Assembly (NCBI GenBank): GCA_964601895.1
Contig: CAZROT010000005.1
Location: forward strand, 124,001 to 188,000
Direction: 5' to 3'
Length of the DNA stretch: 64,000 bases
Source of the DNA: CAZROT01 sp964601895
GTDB taxonomy: Bacteria > Pseudomonadota > Gammaproteobacteria > Enterobacterales > Enterobacteriaceae
This document shows, in pieces, positions 8,957 to 18,050 of the stretch; position 1 is the stretch's first letter, and every line of letters begins with the position of its first letter. Below the pieces are notes generated by a model. The model was not told where the DNA came from. It did no database searches and was given only the letters and a program-made list of their open reading frames with translations. The translations under genes were made by a program, and so were the position numbers.

Positions 8957-9214
8957 TTAAAACCCATTGAGCTTACGATCCCTTTCCCACTCATGTGGCG
9001 TATAAGATTTTATCGAGAGCGCATGAATACGGTTATCGGCAATATATTCCATTAGTGGTGCATAAACCGTTTGCTGCTGTTCTTTGCGGGTCATGCCTGA
9101 AAATAACTCACCGACAACAATTAATTGAAAATGCCCCCCGTCAGCCATAACATGAACTTCCTGAAGAGCAAGTTTCTCCATCAGTACGTTTTTAATTTCA
9201 TTATTCATATCCAT
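8957..9214 (-). CDS. ibaG: BolA-family acid stress protein IbaG
   Basis: The small BolA-fold protein matches E. coli IbaG (YrbA) strongly: LALQEVHVMADGGHFQ, YAPLMEYIADNRIHALSIKSYTPHEWERDRKLNGF. The conserved His of the BolA family is in the HVMADGGHF region. IbaG pairs with monothiol glutaredoxin in Fe-S handling and responds to acid stress. The frame is open up to 9253, but E. coli IbaG begins at MENNEIQ or a few residues earlier. The ATG at 9214 (MDMNNEIK, 85 aa) or 9208 is therefore preferred. The mla operon that precedes ibaG in E. coli is absent. Confidence 0.9.
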   Translation of the reverse strand: MDMNNEIKNVLMEKLALQEVHVMADGGHFQLIVVGELFSGMTRKEQQQTVYAPLMEYIADNRIHALSIKSYTPHEWERDRKLNGF

Positions 9215-9572
9215 AGCATCAAATTCTTTATCGTTCCTGAGCAACCAATACAAAGTAAATCAACGAATATCAATTCAGCCTTCCTGATTTCACCACAGGC
9301 AATCCCGTTATTTATATATGCCAGATAAGTGATATACCTGTCGGGAATAAACCCTGATACTATGCTTTATACTACTCAACAAGTAATCCAGCCTGTTTGC
9401 AAATAGCCAATAACGACCGGGTAACATTCCAAGAGTACAGATCGGTGGAAAGATGCATGTCTGCCATTCATTGATTCAGTTAAAAACTTAATAGTAAATA
9501 CGGCTAAAAACCTGATGAATACTGTCTGCTGCCAGACACAACGCTAATTATACTCTGACACCGACTGAGTAC
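9215..9572. other. Intergenic region between rlmB and ibaG
   Basis: About 360 bases with no supported gene, RNA or clear terminator. In E. coli these two genes are in different chromosomal regions, so this gap marks a breakpoint between two syntenic blocks. Confidence 0.35.
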
Positions 9573-10325
9573 TTATGCTGTATTCACCTGACTGCGCTGG
9601 CGTACTGCTTCAAAAAGACAAATACCGGTAGCCACTGCAACATTCAGAGAAGAAACGGTTCCTGCCATCGGAATAGTGACTAATTCATCACAATGCTCGC
9701 GTGTCAGGCGACGCATACCATCGCCTTCCGCGCCCATTACCAATGCCATGGATACCGTCATTTTCGTCTGATACAAAGAACGCGATACTGTACTCTCTGC
9801 ATCTGTGCCTATAAGCCAGATGTGATGCTGTTGCAACAGACGCAGGGTACGTGCCAGATTGGTGACTCTAATCAGAGGCACGTTTTCTGCTGCACCGCTA
9901 GCCACTTTTCTGGCAACAGCACTTAGCGGGGCAGAACGGTCACGAGGAACAATAACCGCATGCACTCCAGCTGCATCAGCGCTACGCAGGCAGGCACCAA
10001 GATTATAAGGGTCAGTAACTCCATCCAGTATCAATAAAAAAGGTCTGTCAACATTCTGCACAAGAGAGGGCAAATCATTTTCCTGATACTGTCGCCCTGC
10101 TTTTACATTAGCCGCAATACCCTGATGTACGGCGCCTGGAACTCGCTTATTCATCTGCTCCGCGCTGACTAACTGTAATGGCACACCACTCGCGGTGAGT
10201 TCTTCCATTAGCATTTGCAGGCGGCGATTATTTTTTTCTTTTACCACAAAAACTTCAAGGAGACGTTGTGGTTCTTTTTCCAGCACAGCTTTAATGGCAT
10301 GAATACCGTAAATAATTTCATTCAT
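9573..10325 (-). CDS. rlmB: 23S rRNA (guanosine-2'-O-)-methyltransferase RlmB
   Basis: RlmB methylates the ribose of G2251 in 23S rRNA. The 250-residue protein has an N-terminal substrate-binding domain (MNEIIYGIHAIKAVLEKEPQ) and a C-terminal SPOUT (SpoU-type) domain. The SPOUT motifs are LDGVTDPYNLGACLRSADAAG, LVMGAEGDGMRRLT and VSSLNVAVATGICLFE. Length is close to E. coli RlmB (243 aa). It is downstream of rnr on the same strand with a gap of about 80 nt, the conserved rnr-rlmB order. Confidence 0.96.
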   Translation of the reverse strand: MNEIIYGIHAIKAVLEKEPQRLLEVFVVKEKNNRRLQMLMEELTASGVPLQLVSAEQMNKRVPGAVHQGIAANVKAGRQYQENDLPSLVQNVDRPFLLILDGVTDPYNLGACLRSADAAGVHAVIVPRDRSAPLSAVARKVASGAAENVPLIRVTNLARTLRLLQQHHIWLIGTDAESTVSRSLYQTKMTVSMALVMGAEGDGMRRLTREHCDELVTIPMAGTVSSLNVAVATGICLFEAVRQRSQVNTA

Positions 10326-10407
10326 AATACTATTAGTGATTATTAACTATAACTAAAAATTAATTAATTTTACTGACATGATGTAGCATCCTGACCAGTC
10401 AATAACA

Positions 10408-12828
10408 TTAACCTGACCTTTTCTTTCCGCTGCGTTTTTTTGGTACCCGCGTTTTGGCACTGGCTGTTTTCTTAAGGTCGCCTGCACTGGCAGATTGAGC
10501 CGGGTGCACATCCATCTTTGGATTAAACTCAGGGGCTTTTTTATTCCTGCGCTTATGCGCGCTGGCTTTATGTACAGTCTTTTTTTCAACCACACTACGT
10601 AACTGCTTCGCTGCAGTCTTGCCTGAACCACGTGGCTGACGGGCACTGGAAATCAACGTAAAGTCAATTTTACGCTCGTCTATATGTACTGCTGTTACAC
10701 GAATCGTAACGGCATCACCGAGGCGATACATTCTACCTGAAGCTTCTCCCGTTAAACGTTGCCCGATATTATCATAACGCCAGTAATCGTTATCCAGGCT
10801 GGAGACATGCACCAGACCATCTATGAATAAATCATCCAGACGCACAAAAAAACCAAAGCCAGTGACACTGGTAATAATTCCGTTAAATGTTTCTCCAACA
10901 TGATCCAACATAAAATCACATTTGAGCCAGTCAGCAACATCACGTGTTGCTTCGTCAGCGCGCCGTTCAGTCATAGAACAGTGCTGCCCAAACTGTAGCA
11001 TTTCTGCAAAATCACTGTGCCACCCACCACTCTTTGTAGCGGGCTCTTTCAGGCTTTCCTGTTTTTTAGCTAACTGATACTTAATTGCGCGATGCATGAT
11101 TAAATCTGGATAACGACGAATGGGTGACGTGAAATGACCGTAAGATGCCAGCGCCAGACCAAAATGTCCGCGGTTTTCCGGATCATAAATTGCCTGTTTC
11201 ATTGACCGCAATAACAGAGTTTGCAGCATTTCATGATCGGCACGAAAAGCAATTTTATTCATTAATACGGCATAGTCTTTAGGTTGCGGCTTCATACCGC
11301 CCCCTAATACCAACCCGAGCTCGTTGAGTACGGTACGCAATCCAGTAATGGAATCAGTACTGGGTTGATCATGTACACGAAACAATGCTGGCTCATTATG
11401 TTTTTCGACAAAGCGCGCGGCGGCGACATTGGCAAGAATCATACATTCTTCAATCAGCTTATGTGCATCATTACGCATAGCAGGTTCAATACGTTCAATA
11501 CGCCGCTCTGCATTAAAAATAAATTTCGCTTCGGGTGTTTCAAAGGCAATGCCACCACGTTCAACACGAGCCTGCTCCAGTACCTTATACATGGCGTACA
11601 GCTCTTGCAGGTGTCCGACCAGTGGGCGATATTGGTTACAGAGTTCCGGGTCACCTTCAAGGATGCGCCAGACTTTAGTATAAGTGAGACGCGCATGAGA
11701 ATTCATGACAGCTTCGTGGAATCTCGAGGAGGTGAGCTTACCCTGCTGGGAAATAGTCATCTCACACACCATACACAAGCGATCAACCTGAGGGTTCAGC
11801 GAACAGAGACCATTGGAAAGAATTTCCGGCAGCATAGGAACAACCTGTGAAGGAAAATACACGGAATTTCCCCTACTGCGGGCTTCACTATCCAGTGCAG
11901 TTTTGGGACGAACATAATAACTGACATCGGCAATAGCGACCCACAGGCGCCATCCACCCCCGCGTTTTTTTTCGCAATAGACCGCATCATCAAAATCCCT
12001 GGCATCTTCACCATCGATAGTCACGAGTGGCAGCTGGCATAAGTTGATACGTCCATATTTAGCAGTTTCATCAACCTGCTCTTTAAAACCGGCGATCTGT
12101 TTTTCCACCTCAAGTGGCCATGTGTGTGGAATTTCATGGGTGCGCAAGGCAATATCTACCGCCATACCGGTTCCCATATTGTCACCAAGCACTTCCACAA
12201 TTTTACCCACCGCTTTAGTACGACGAGTGGGGCGCTGAGTTAACTCAACCACCACCACATAACCCATTCTGGCACCAAAGATGGCATCAGCAGGAATAAG
12301 AATATCGAAGCTGAGACGACTGTCATCGGGGACAACAAAGCTGGTACCTGCATCAGTAAAGTAACGGCCCACAATCTGGCTGGTTTTAGGTACTAATATA
12401 CGCACAATACGTGCTTCACGGCGCCCTTTACTATCAGAAGCCAGCGGTTGGGCAAGCACCACATCACCGTGAATTGCTGTTTTCATTTGCTCAACAGAAA
12501 GATACAGATCATCTTTACTGCCCTCCGGGCGCAAAAACCCGTAACCATCACGATGACCGATAACCGTACCACGCAATAAATCCAGACGCTCGGGTAAGGC
12601 ATAACACTGACGACGCGTGAACACCAGTTGTCCGTCGCGCTCCATGGCACGTAAACGGCGACGCAACGCTTCTAGTTGTTCCTCACCGGACAAATCAAGC
12701 TCTGATGCCAGCTCTTCTCTGCTGGCAGGCGTTTTACGTTGTGTAACATGCGCCAGGATAAATTCTCTGCTTGGGATAGGTGATTCATACTTTTCTGCTT
12801 CCCGTTCACGAAAAGGATCCTGTGGCAT
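10408..12828 (-). CDS. rnr: Exoribonuclease R
   Basis: RNase R is a processive 3'-5' exoribonuclease that degrades structured RNA. The sequence follows E. coli RNase R closely: SQDPF-like start, two cold-shock domains, the RNB catalytic domain with IDGEDARDFDDAVY (metal-binding Asp residues), a C-terminal S1 domain (GFGFFVRLDDLFIDGLVHVSSL), and a Lys/Arg-rich tail. The frame is open further upstream, to 12945, but the ATG at 12828 (MPQDPFREREAEKYE, 806 aa) matches the E. coli start and has GGAGAG 6 nt upstream. nsrR, which normally precedes rnr, is absent. Confidence 0.97.
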   Translation of the reverse strand: MPQDPFREREAEKYESPIPSREFILAHVTQRKTPASREELASELDLSGEEQLEALRRRLRAMERDGQLVFTRRQCYALPERLDLLRGTVIGHRDGYGFLRPEGSKDDLYLSVEQMKTAIHGDVVLAQPLASDSKGRREARIVRILVPKTSQIVGRYFTDAGTSFVVPDDSRLSFDILIPADAIFGARMGYVVVVELTQRPTRRTKAVGKIVEVLGDNMGTGMAVDIALRTHEIPHTWPLEVEKQIAGFKEQVDETAKYGRINLCQLPLVTIDGEDARDFDDAVYCEKKRGGGWRLWVAIADVSYYVRPKTALDSEARSRGNSVYFPSQVVPMLPEILSNGLCSLNPQVDRLCMVCEMTISQQGKLTSSRFHEAVMNSHARLTYTKVWRILEGDPELCNQYRPLVGHLQELYAMYKVLEQARVERGGIAFETPEAKFIFNAERRIERIEPAMRNDAHKLIEECMILANVAAARFVEKHNEPALFRVHDQPSTDSITGLRTVLNELGLVLGGGMKPQPKDYAVLMNKIAFRADHEMLQTLLLRSMKQAIYDPENRGHFGLALASYGHFTSPIRRYPDLIMHRAIKYQLAKKQESLKEPATKSGGWHSDFAEMLQFGQHCSMTERRADEATRDVADWLKCDFMLDHVGETFNGIITSVTGFGFFVRLDDLFIDGLVHVSSLDNDYWRYDNIGQRLTGEASGRMYRLGDAVTIRVTAVHIDERKIDFTLISSARQPRGSGKTAAKQLRSVVEKKTVHKASAHKRRNKKAPEFNPKMDVHPAQSASAGDLKKTASAKTRVPKKRSGKKRSG

Positions 12829-13010
12829 TGTGCACTCTCCAGTGTCATTAGCTGCTGCTAAATAATTTTGATTCAGGAAGACAGTATCAACAAGTAACAA
12901 ACTCACAGCTCCCGTCGGCATCAGTTTATTCTGCTTACTATTCAATTACATTCATTATCTCAGATGAGATCAATGAAGATTCATATGATTTAATGCTGAT
13001 GCCTGGAATC

Positions 13011-13130
13011 TATACCCAAAATATTCCAGGTTGCGGCAAGAACAGGTATCCCCATGAGCCCAGGCAAACTATGTGCCTGGTGTGACTGTTCGCAGCCAAC
13101 GCGGCTGCAGTTTGAAAGACGAAGGGTATA
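13011..13130. repeat. ERIC-like repeat element
   Basis: About 120 bp bounded by TATACCC and GGGTATA. The interior resembles the enterobacterial repetitive intergenic consensus from memory: CAAAATATTCCAGGTTGCGG on one side, and a GCAGCCAACGCGGCTGCA-like core before the right end. ERIC elements are imperfect palindromes of about 127 bp found between genes of Enterobacterales. It lies between rnr and purA, near where nsrR sits in E. coli. The central part is diverged from the standard ERIC sequence. Only one copy was noticed in this window. Confidence 0.65.
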
Positions 13131-13147
13131 AATAAACATTGATCACA

Positions 13148-14446
13148 TTACATCCTGAAGGGATCACGCAGGATAATTGTTTCTTTACGATCCGGGCCCG
13201 TAGAAATAATATCTACCGGGATTCCTGTGAGTTCTTCAACGCGTTTAATATAGCGTAACGCCGCCTGTGGTAACTGATTGTACTCCTTTATTCCTGCCGT
13301 GCTTTCTTCCCAACCAGGCAACGTTTCGTAGACAGGCTCAATACCATCCCAATTCTCAGCCGCCAGAGGCGTTACCGTAGTTTCATGGCCTTCTGGCAGG
13401 CGATAACGGGTGCATAATTTTATTTCTTTCAATCCATCCAATACATCCAGTTTGGTCATACAGAAACCAGAAAGAGAATTCAGCTGAATTGATCGACGTA
13501 CAGCAACAATATCCAGCCAGCCTGTACGACGACTGCGACCCGTGGTAGCACCGAATTCATGACCTTTTTTACGCAGAAATTCGCCTGTTTCATCAAGCAA
13601 TTCTGTTGGGAATGGTCCGGCACCTACACGCGTAGAATACGCTTTCACAATACCCAGAATATAATCAATATAGCGTGGGCCAAAACCAGAGCCTGTTGCA
13701 ACAGCACCGGCAGTAGTGTTAGAAGAAGTCACATAAGGATAAGTACCATGATCAATATCCAGCAACGTACCCTGAGCACCCTCAAAAATGACAGATTGAC
13801 CCTGTTTACGCGCGTTATCGAGTAGCTCCGGGACATCGACAACCATGGCAATTAAAATATCGGCAACGGCCAGTATTTCATCCAATACTATTTTATAATC
13901 AATTGGTTGCTGCTGATAATAATGCACAAACTGAAAATTATGGTATTCCATAATTTCCTTCAGCTTGGTAGCAAAAGTGGCTTTATTAAATAAATCACCT
14001 ACGCGTAAACCACGGCGGGCAACCTTATCTTCATAAGCAGGGCCTATACCACGGCCGGTTGTCCCTATGGCCTTTTCTCCGCGGGCTTTTTCACGCATTC
14101 TGTCCAGAGTAACATGATAGGGAAGAATGAGCGGACAGGATTCAGAAAGCAGGAGTCGTTCACGCACCGGAACACCACATGCTTCAAGTCCAGCGATTTC
14201 TTTCATTAACGCGTCAGGTGACAGGACTACACCGTTACCGATAATGCCGATAACATTATCACGTAAAATACCCGAAGGAATTAAATGCAGTACCGTTTTT
14301 TGACCATTGATAACCAGAGTGTGGCCTGCATTATGCCCGCCCTGATAGCGAACAACATATTTAGCCTGCTCAGTCAGTAAATCAACAATTTTGCCTTTAC
14401 CTTCATCACCCCATTGAGTACCAAGTACAACAACATTTTTACCCAT
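13148..14446 (-). CDS. purA: Adenylosuccinate synthetase PurA
   Basis: PurA joins IMP and aspartate using GTP to form adenylosuccinate, the first step from IMP to AMP. The 432-residue protein has the P-loop-like GDEGKGKIVD with the catalytic Asp, GGHNAGHT with the catalytic His, TTGRGIGPAYEDK, and the GTP-binding ISTGPDRKET near the C-terminus. Length equals that of E. coli PurA. It is on the same strand as hflKC, as in E. coli, but yjeT is missing between them. Confidence 0.97.
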   Translation of the reverse strand: MGKNVVVLGTQWGDEGKGKIVDLLTEQAKYVVRYQGGHNAGHTLVINGQKTVLHLIPSGILRDNVIGIIGNGVVLSPDALMKEIAGLEACGVPVRERLLLSESCPLILPYHVTLDRMREKARGEKAIGTTGRGIGPAYEDKVARRGLRVGDLFNKATFATKLKEIMEYHNFQFVHYYQQQPIDYKIVLDEILAVADILIAMVVDVPELLDNARKQGQSVIFEGAQGTLLDIDHGTYPYVTSSNTTAGAVATGSGFGPRYIDYILGIVKAYSTRVGAGPFPTELLDETGEFLRKKGHEFGATTGRSRRTGWLDIVAVRRSIQLNSLSGFCMTKLDVLDGLKEIKLCTRYRLPEGHETTVTPLAAENWDGIEPVYETLPGWEESTAGIKEYNQLPQAALRYIKRVEELTGIPVDIISTGPDRKETIILRDPFRM

Positions 14447-14546
14447 ATCAGCATCACCAGATCACTCAAAAAGGAATTCTAGCATCTCCTTCACAGGCTT
14501 TCAGTTCTTTTCAATGCAGGGCAACCAGGAATATCACAGAAGAACA

Positions 14547-14570
14547 CGGCATGTATAACATGCCGTTTTA
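14547..14570. terminator. Strong stem-loop between hflC and purA
   Basis: A perfect 7-bp stem (CGGCATG / CATGCCG) with loop TATAA sits in the roughly 175-bp gap between hflC and purA, followed on the plus strand by TTTTA. On the minus strand, the direction of both genes, the stem is followed by a T-rich GTGTTCTTCT. It probably limits readthrough from hflC into purA, so purA may have its own promoter. The functional reading is an inference. Confidence 0.5.
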
Positions 14571-14622
14571 CAGAAAGATTCACCGTTAACAAATTCTATT
14601 TAAATATCAAAAAAATAGCCTG

Positions 14623-15630
14623 TCAGGGTGAAGGTATGGCTTTATCAGGGGAACGCATATGACGGAAAAAATCACTGTCCGGGCTTAATACCATAACATC
14701 CTGCCCGTTAGTGTTAAAACTTTTTTCATAAGCACGCAGGCTGCGAATAAAAGCATAAAAATGTGGGTCCTGATTAAAGGCATCAGCAAATAATTTTGCT
14801 GCCTCTGCATCACCAGCTCCTCTGGTAATACGTGCTTCACGCTCTGCTTCTGCCAGAGTACGTGTGACTTCATAATCAGCCATTGCACGCAATTTTTCCG
14901 CTTCTTCCTGGCCCTGGGAACGATGACGGCGCGCCACTGCTTCACGTTCCGCGCGCATTCTCTGAAAAATCGCATCAGACACTTCAGCAGGTAAATTGAT
15001 CTGTTTAATGCGCACATCCACAACTTCTATTCCCAGTGCTGCCATGCTATTGGGATTAACTGAATGATTTTCGTGAGTTTCTTGTTCGATACGCGCAACA
15101 GCAGAGGCAATGGCATCATCAGCTGCTGTAGTAGCAACGTCATCATCCACCGTACCGGTATTGAGTGAGTTGCGTACATCCGTGGTTAATTTACCACGAG
15201 AATCAGTAACAATATCCTTTACATCCAGGCGACCGATTTCCGAACGTAAACGGTCACTGAATTTACGTTTCAACAAGACTTCTGCCTGAGAAACATCACC
15301 ACTGCCGGTCGCGACATAATAGCGACTAAAATCACTGATGCGCCATTTCAGGTATGAATCAACAATCAGATCTTTCTTTTCTTTAGTAACAAAGCGATCC
15401 GCCTGATTGTCCATTGTCTGAATACGGGCATCGAGCATTTTTACTGATTCCATCAGTGGAAATTTAAAATGCAATCCCGGTGCATAAATCAATGGCTTAT
15501 TGTCATTATCACGCAGCACCTTACCAAAACGTAACACAATCCCACGCTGACCTTCCTGTACCACAAATAATGCGGCATAAAGGACTGCCAGGATAACAAC
15601 CGCCACAGGTAAAAAAGACTTACTTATCAA
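14623..15630 (-). CDS. hflC: FtsH protease modulator HflC
   Basis: HflC and HflK form a large SPFH-domain complex around the membrane protease FtsH and modulate its access to substrates. The protein matches E. coli HflC (334 aa): N-terminal anchor (FLPVAVVILAVLYAALFVV), then LRFGKVLRDNDNKP, RIQTMDNQADRFVTKEKKDL, KFSDRLRSEIGRLDVKD and MRAEREAVARRHRSQGQEEA. The open frame continues upstream inside hflK, but homology begins at a TTG (15628-15630), giving 335 aa. GGGGAG lies about 8 nt upstream. The TTG follows the hflK stop with one base between them, so translation is probably coupled. Confidence 0.95.
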   Translation of the reverse strand: MISKSFLPVAVVILAVLYAALFVVQEGQRGIVLRFGKVLRDNDNKPLIYAPGLHFKFPLMESVKMLDARIQTMDNQADRFVTKEKKDLIVDSYLKWRISDFSRYYVATGSGDVSQAEVLLKRKFSDRLRSEIGRLDVKDIVTDSRGKLTTDVRNSLNTGTVDDDVATTAADDAIASAVARIEQETHENHSVNPNSMAALGIEVVDVRIKQINLPAEVSDAIFQRMRAEREAVARRHRSQGQEEAEKLRAMADYEVTRTLAEAEREARITRGAGDAEAAKLFADAFNQDPHFYAFIRSLRAYEKSFNTNGQDVMVLSPDSDFFRHMRSPDKAIPSP

Positions 15631-15631
15631 T

Positions 15632-16888
15632 TTATTCTCTCCCCATACGAACAGTATCATCACGCTGGATATTAGCCCGACGTTGTTCCATAACACTCTG
15701 GTTAAAACCAGCATCTGTTTCATGATTTTTACTGGCAGAAGAATCAGGGCGTTGATAAATAGAATGCGCTTTTTTACCATCGTTTGCTGGCATAGCCACT
15801 GACTGTGTACGCAGCATCTGATCTAATGGTAATACCATCAGATTATTGCCTTTATCATTCACTAGTACTTTACGGGTATAACTGAGGACCTTTTCCATTG
15901 TTTCAATATAAAGACGCTCACGAGTAATTTGTGGCGCTGCTTTGTATTCTGGCAACAATCTGGAAAAACTGGCAACCTCTCCCTGAGCCTCAAGTATTAT
16001 CCGTGATTTATAAGCGCGGGCATCTTCTAACAAGCGTTGTGCCCGGCCATTAGCACGCGGTTGCACTTCATTTGCATAAGCTTCAGCTTCACGAATATAT
16101 TGTTGTTCATTTTCACGTGCCGCAATCGCATCATCAAAAGCAGCTTTTACTTCTTCCGGAGGCCGTGCCGTCTGAAAATTCACATCCAGTAAGGTAATAC
16201 CGGTATTATACGGCCGGATAGTTTCTTCTAACACACGTTGGGTATCACTACGAACGACAGTACGGCCCTCAGTCAGAATTTTATCCATAGTATATTTTCC
16301 AATAATACCACGTACTGCGCTATCCGTTGCCTGACGTAAGCTGTCATCTGGCTGAGTCACGCTAAACAGGTAAGCTGCCGGGTCAGTCACTCTGTACTGA
16401 ACGTTCATTTCGACCCTGACAACGTTTTCATCAGAAGTTAACATAACGCCTGAAGCTGCCAGTTCACGCACAGATTCAACATTCACTGCAATAACTTCAT
16501 CAATAAAAGTGGGTTTCCAGTTCAAGCCGGGTTGCACAATATGACTCAATCGTCCTAAACGGGTCACGACACCACGTTCAGCTTCTTTAATAGTGTAAAG
16601 CCCACTGACTGCCCAAATAGCCGCCATAACAACGATAAAAATAGCGGTTATACGCTTGTTCATATTTGATTGAGTAGAATTCTCATTACCACCCCCCGAT
16701 GACTTATTACTGCCACCACCAAGGCTACTCAATGTCTTACTCAATTTACGAAATATATCATCCAGATCAGGAGAGCCCTGTCTTCGGCCACCTTTTTTTG
16801 CATTTCCGCCAGAGTTGCCGCCATTATTATTGCTGCTCCCCCACGGGTCGCGGTCCTGTCCGTTATTGCCGGGCTGATTCCACGCCAT
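15632..16888 (-). CDS. hflK: FtsH protease modulator HflK
   Basis: HflK is the partner of HflC. The 418-residue protein (E. coli 419) starts with MAWNQPGNNGQDRDPWG and a long Gly/Asn/Ser-rich cytoplasmic N-terminus (about 1-75). One membrane segment (ITAIFIVVMAAIWAVSGLYTI, about 80-100) and an SPFH/band 7 domain follow. The ATG has GGAG about 8 nt upstream. hflX normally lies between hfq and hflK, but here about 740 noncoding bases take its place. Confidence 0.96.
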   Translation of the reverse strand: MAWNQPGNNGQDRDPWGSSNNNGGNSGGNAKKGGRRQGSPDLDDIFRKLSKTLSSLGGGSNKSSGGGNENSTQSNMNKRITAIFIVVMAAIWAVSGLYTIKEAERGVVTRLGRLSHIVQPGLNWKPTFIDEVIAVNVESVRELAASGVMLTSDENVVRVEMNVQYRVTDPAAYLFSVTQPDDSLRQATDSAVRGIIGKYTMDKILTEGRTVVRSDTQRVLEETIRPYNTGITLLDVNFQTARPPEEVKAAFDDAIAARENEQQYIREAEAYANEVQPRANGRAQRLLEDARAYKSRIILEAQGEVASFSRLLPEYKAAPQITRERLYIETMEKVLSYTRKVLVNDKGNNLMVLPLDQMLRTQSVAMPANDGKKAHSIYQRPDSSASKNHETDAGFNQSVMEQRRANIQRDDTVRMGRE

Positions 16889-17628
16889 GTTTTAGCTCCA
16901 TTTCTCTAAATTAATTTTTTAAGCAAACCAGCTGAAAGATAACAATATTTAGACTAAAATGTTGTTGATCAAATAAATCCTGCTTTCATTTTCTTTCGTA
17001 TCATCACTGGCGAATTCCCTACCACTCACATCACTAACATTAAATTCATGCATAAAATAGAGCCAGAATATAACAACGAATGATCAGCGCCAGAAAATAT
17101 AGTCATAAACGAATTCAATTTACCGGGATATTATGTTATCAGATAAAGAAGATAGTTGGCACAAAATCCAGGATTGCCCATCATCAAAGACATTAGTCGC
17201 TCTGCATAATATAACGATGATCAGGCAAAAAACAGAGACTTGTTTCCAATTTGATCGCTTTTTACCAACTCAGCCCGATATCATTTCCTGCCAGCGTCCA
17301 GGATAAGTCTCCTGCAGGTAATAAGAGAGATACGGCGCATTAAAAATAAATCAGTATACACTCACACATCCTGCCTCAGTTTTCCGAGGAGACATTTCCC
17401 ACTACTCGTGGCAACTTACCAGGAAGGTTGTCATACCAATACACATCCCTCGGTTAGCATCTTCTGACACGCTGTTTTGTTAAGAAATAAAAAACAGAGG
17501 TAACCCTCGTTAATTGTCATTCTGACTGACAATTAAACAAATGGACCTCCTGAAAGGAAACTATTACCAGATAAGGTACTAAAAAATAGCGCATTGCCTG
17601 CTCATAGCGTTGATCGATAAACAGAATT
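16889..17628. other. Long gap where hflX is expected
   Basis: No open frame, tRNA or obvious remnant is visible in these roughly 740 bases between hfq and hflK. In E. coli the ribosome-associated GTPase gene hflX occupies this site. I looked for HflX motifs such as GYTNAGKSTLFN in the minus frames and did not find them. The promoter of the hflKC pair must lie in this region, because the genes no longer follow hflX. Confidence 0.45.
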
Positions 17629-17931
17629 TCATTCAATATCACTCCGCTGAGTTTGTTGCGAAGCAGGAGTAGAATGGTGGCTACCATGGTAATTACAATT
17701 AGTGTTATTATTACGATAGGGTACCGGGCACGAAGGTACTACAGTCGAAATAGCATGTTTATAAACCACCTGACTCACGGTATTTTTCAATAAAATAACA
17801 AACTGATCAAAGGCTTCAATCTGACCCTGTAATTTAATACCATTCACTAAGTAAATAGATACCGGAATTTTATCGTGACGCAACTTGTTCAGGAACGGAT
17901 CCTGTAAAGGTAGACATTGCCCTTTAGCCAT
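17629..17931 (-). CDS. hfq: RNA chaperone Hfq
   Basis: Hfq is a hexameric Sm-like RNA chaperone that pairs small RNAs with mRNAs. The 100-residue protein has the Sm1 and Sm2 cores nearly identical to E. coli: PVSIYLVNGIKLQGQIEAFD and QFVILLKNTVSQVVYKHAIS, including the proximal-face YKH motif. Two departures are visible. MAKGQCLPLQDPF has two extra residues before the QDPF motif. The rim segment RRER of E. coli is RHDK here. The C-terminal tail is low-complexity (Asn, His, Ser, Gln), as usual. It is downstream of miaA, as in E. coli. Confidence 0.97.
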   Translation of the reverse strand: MAKGQCLPLQDPFLNKLRHDKIPVSIYLVNGIKLQGQIEAFDQFVILLKNTVSQVVYKHAISTVVPSCPVPYRNNNTNCNYHGSHHSTPASQQTQRSDIE

Positions 17932-18050
17932 TGTGTTTTTCCTTATTTTGTTTGTTGCTCTTAACTGAATAATCTTAGTTCGAAAAATAAACTGTATAAA
18001 AAAACTTGTGTGCTAATGAAAGAAAAATAATACGTTGCAATTCTACACAA

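Noticed and set aside
11365..11850. 161-codon plus-strand frame
   Set aside because: It is antisense to rnr within the RNB domain, with no recognisable product.
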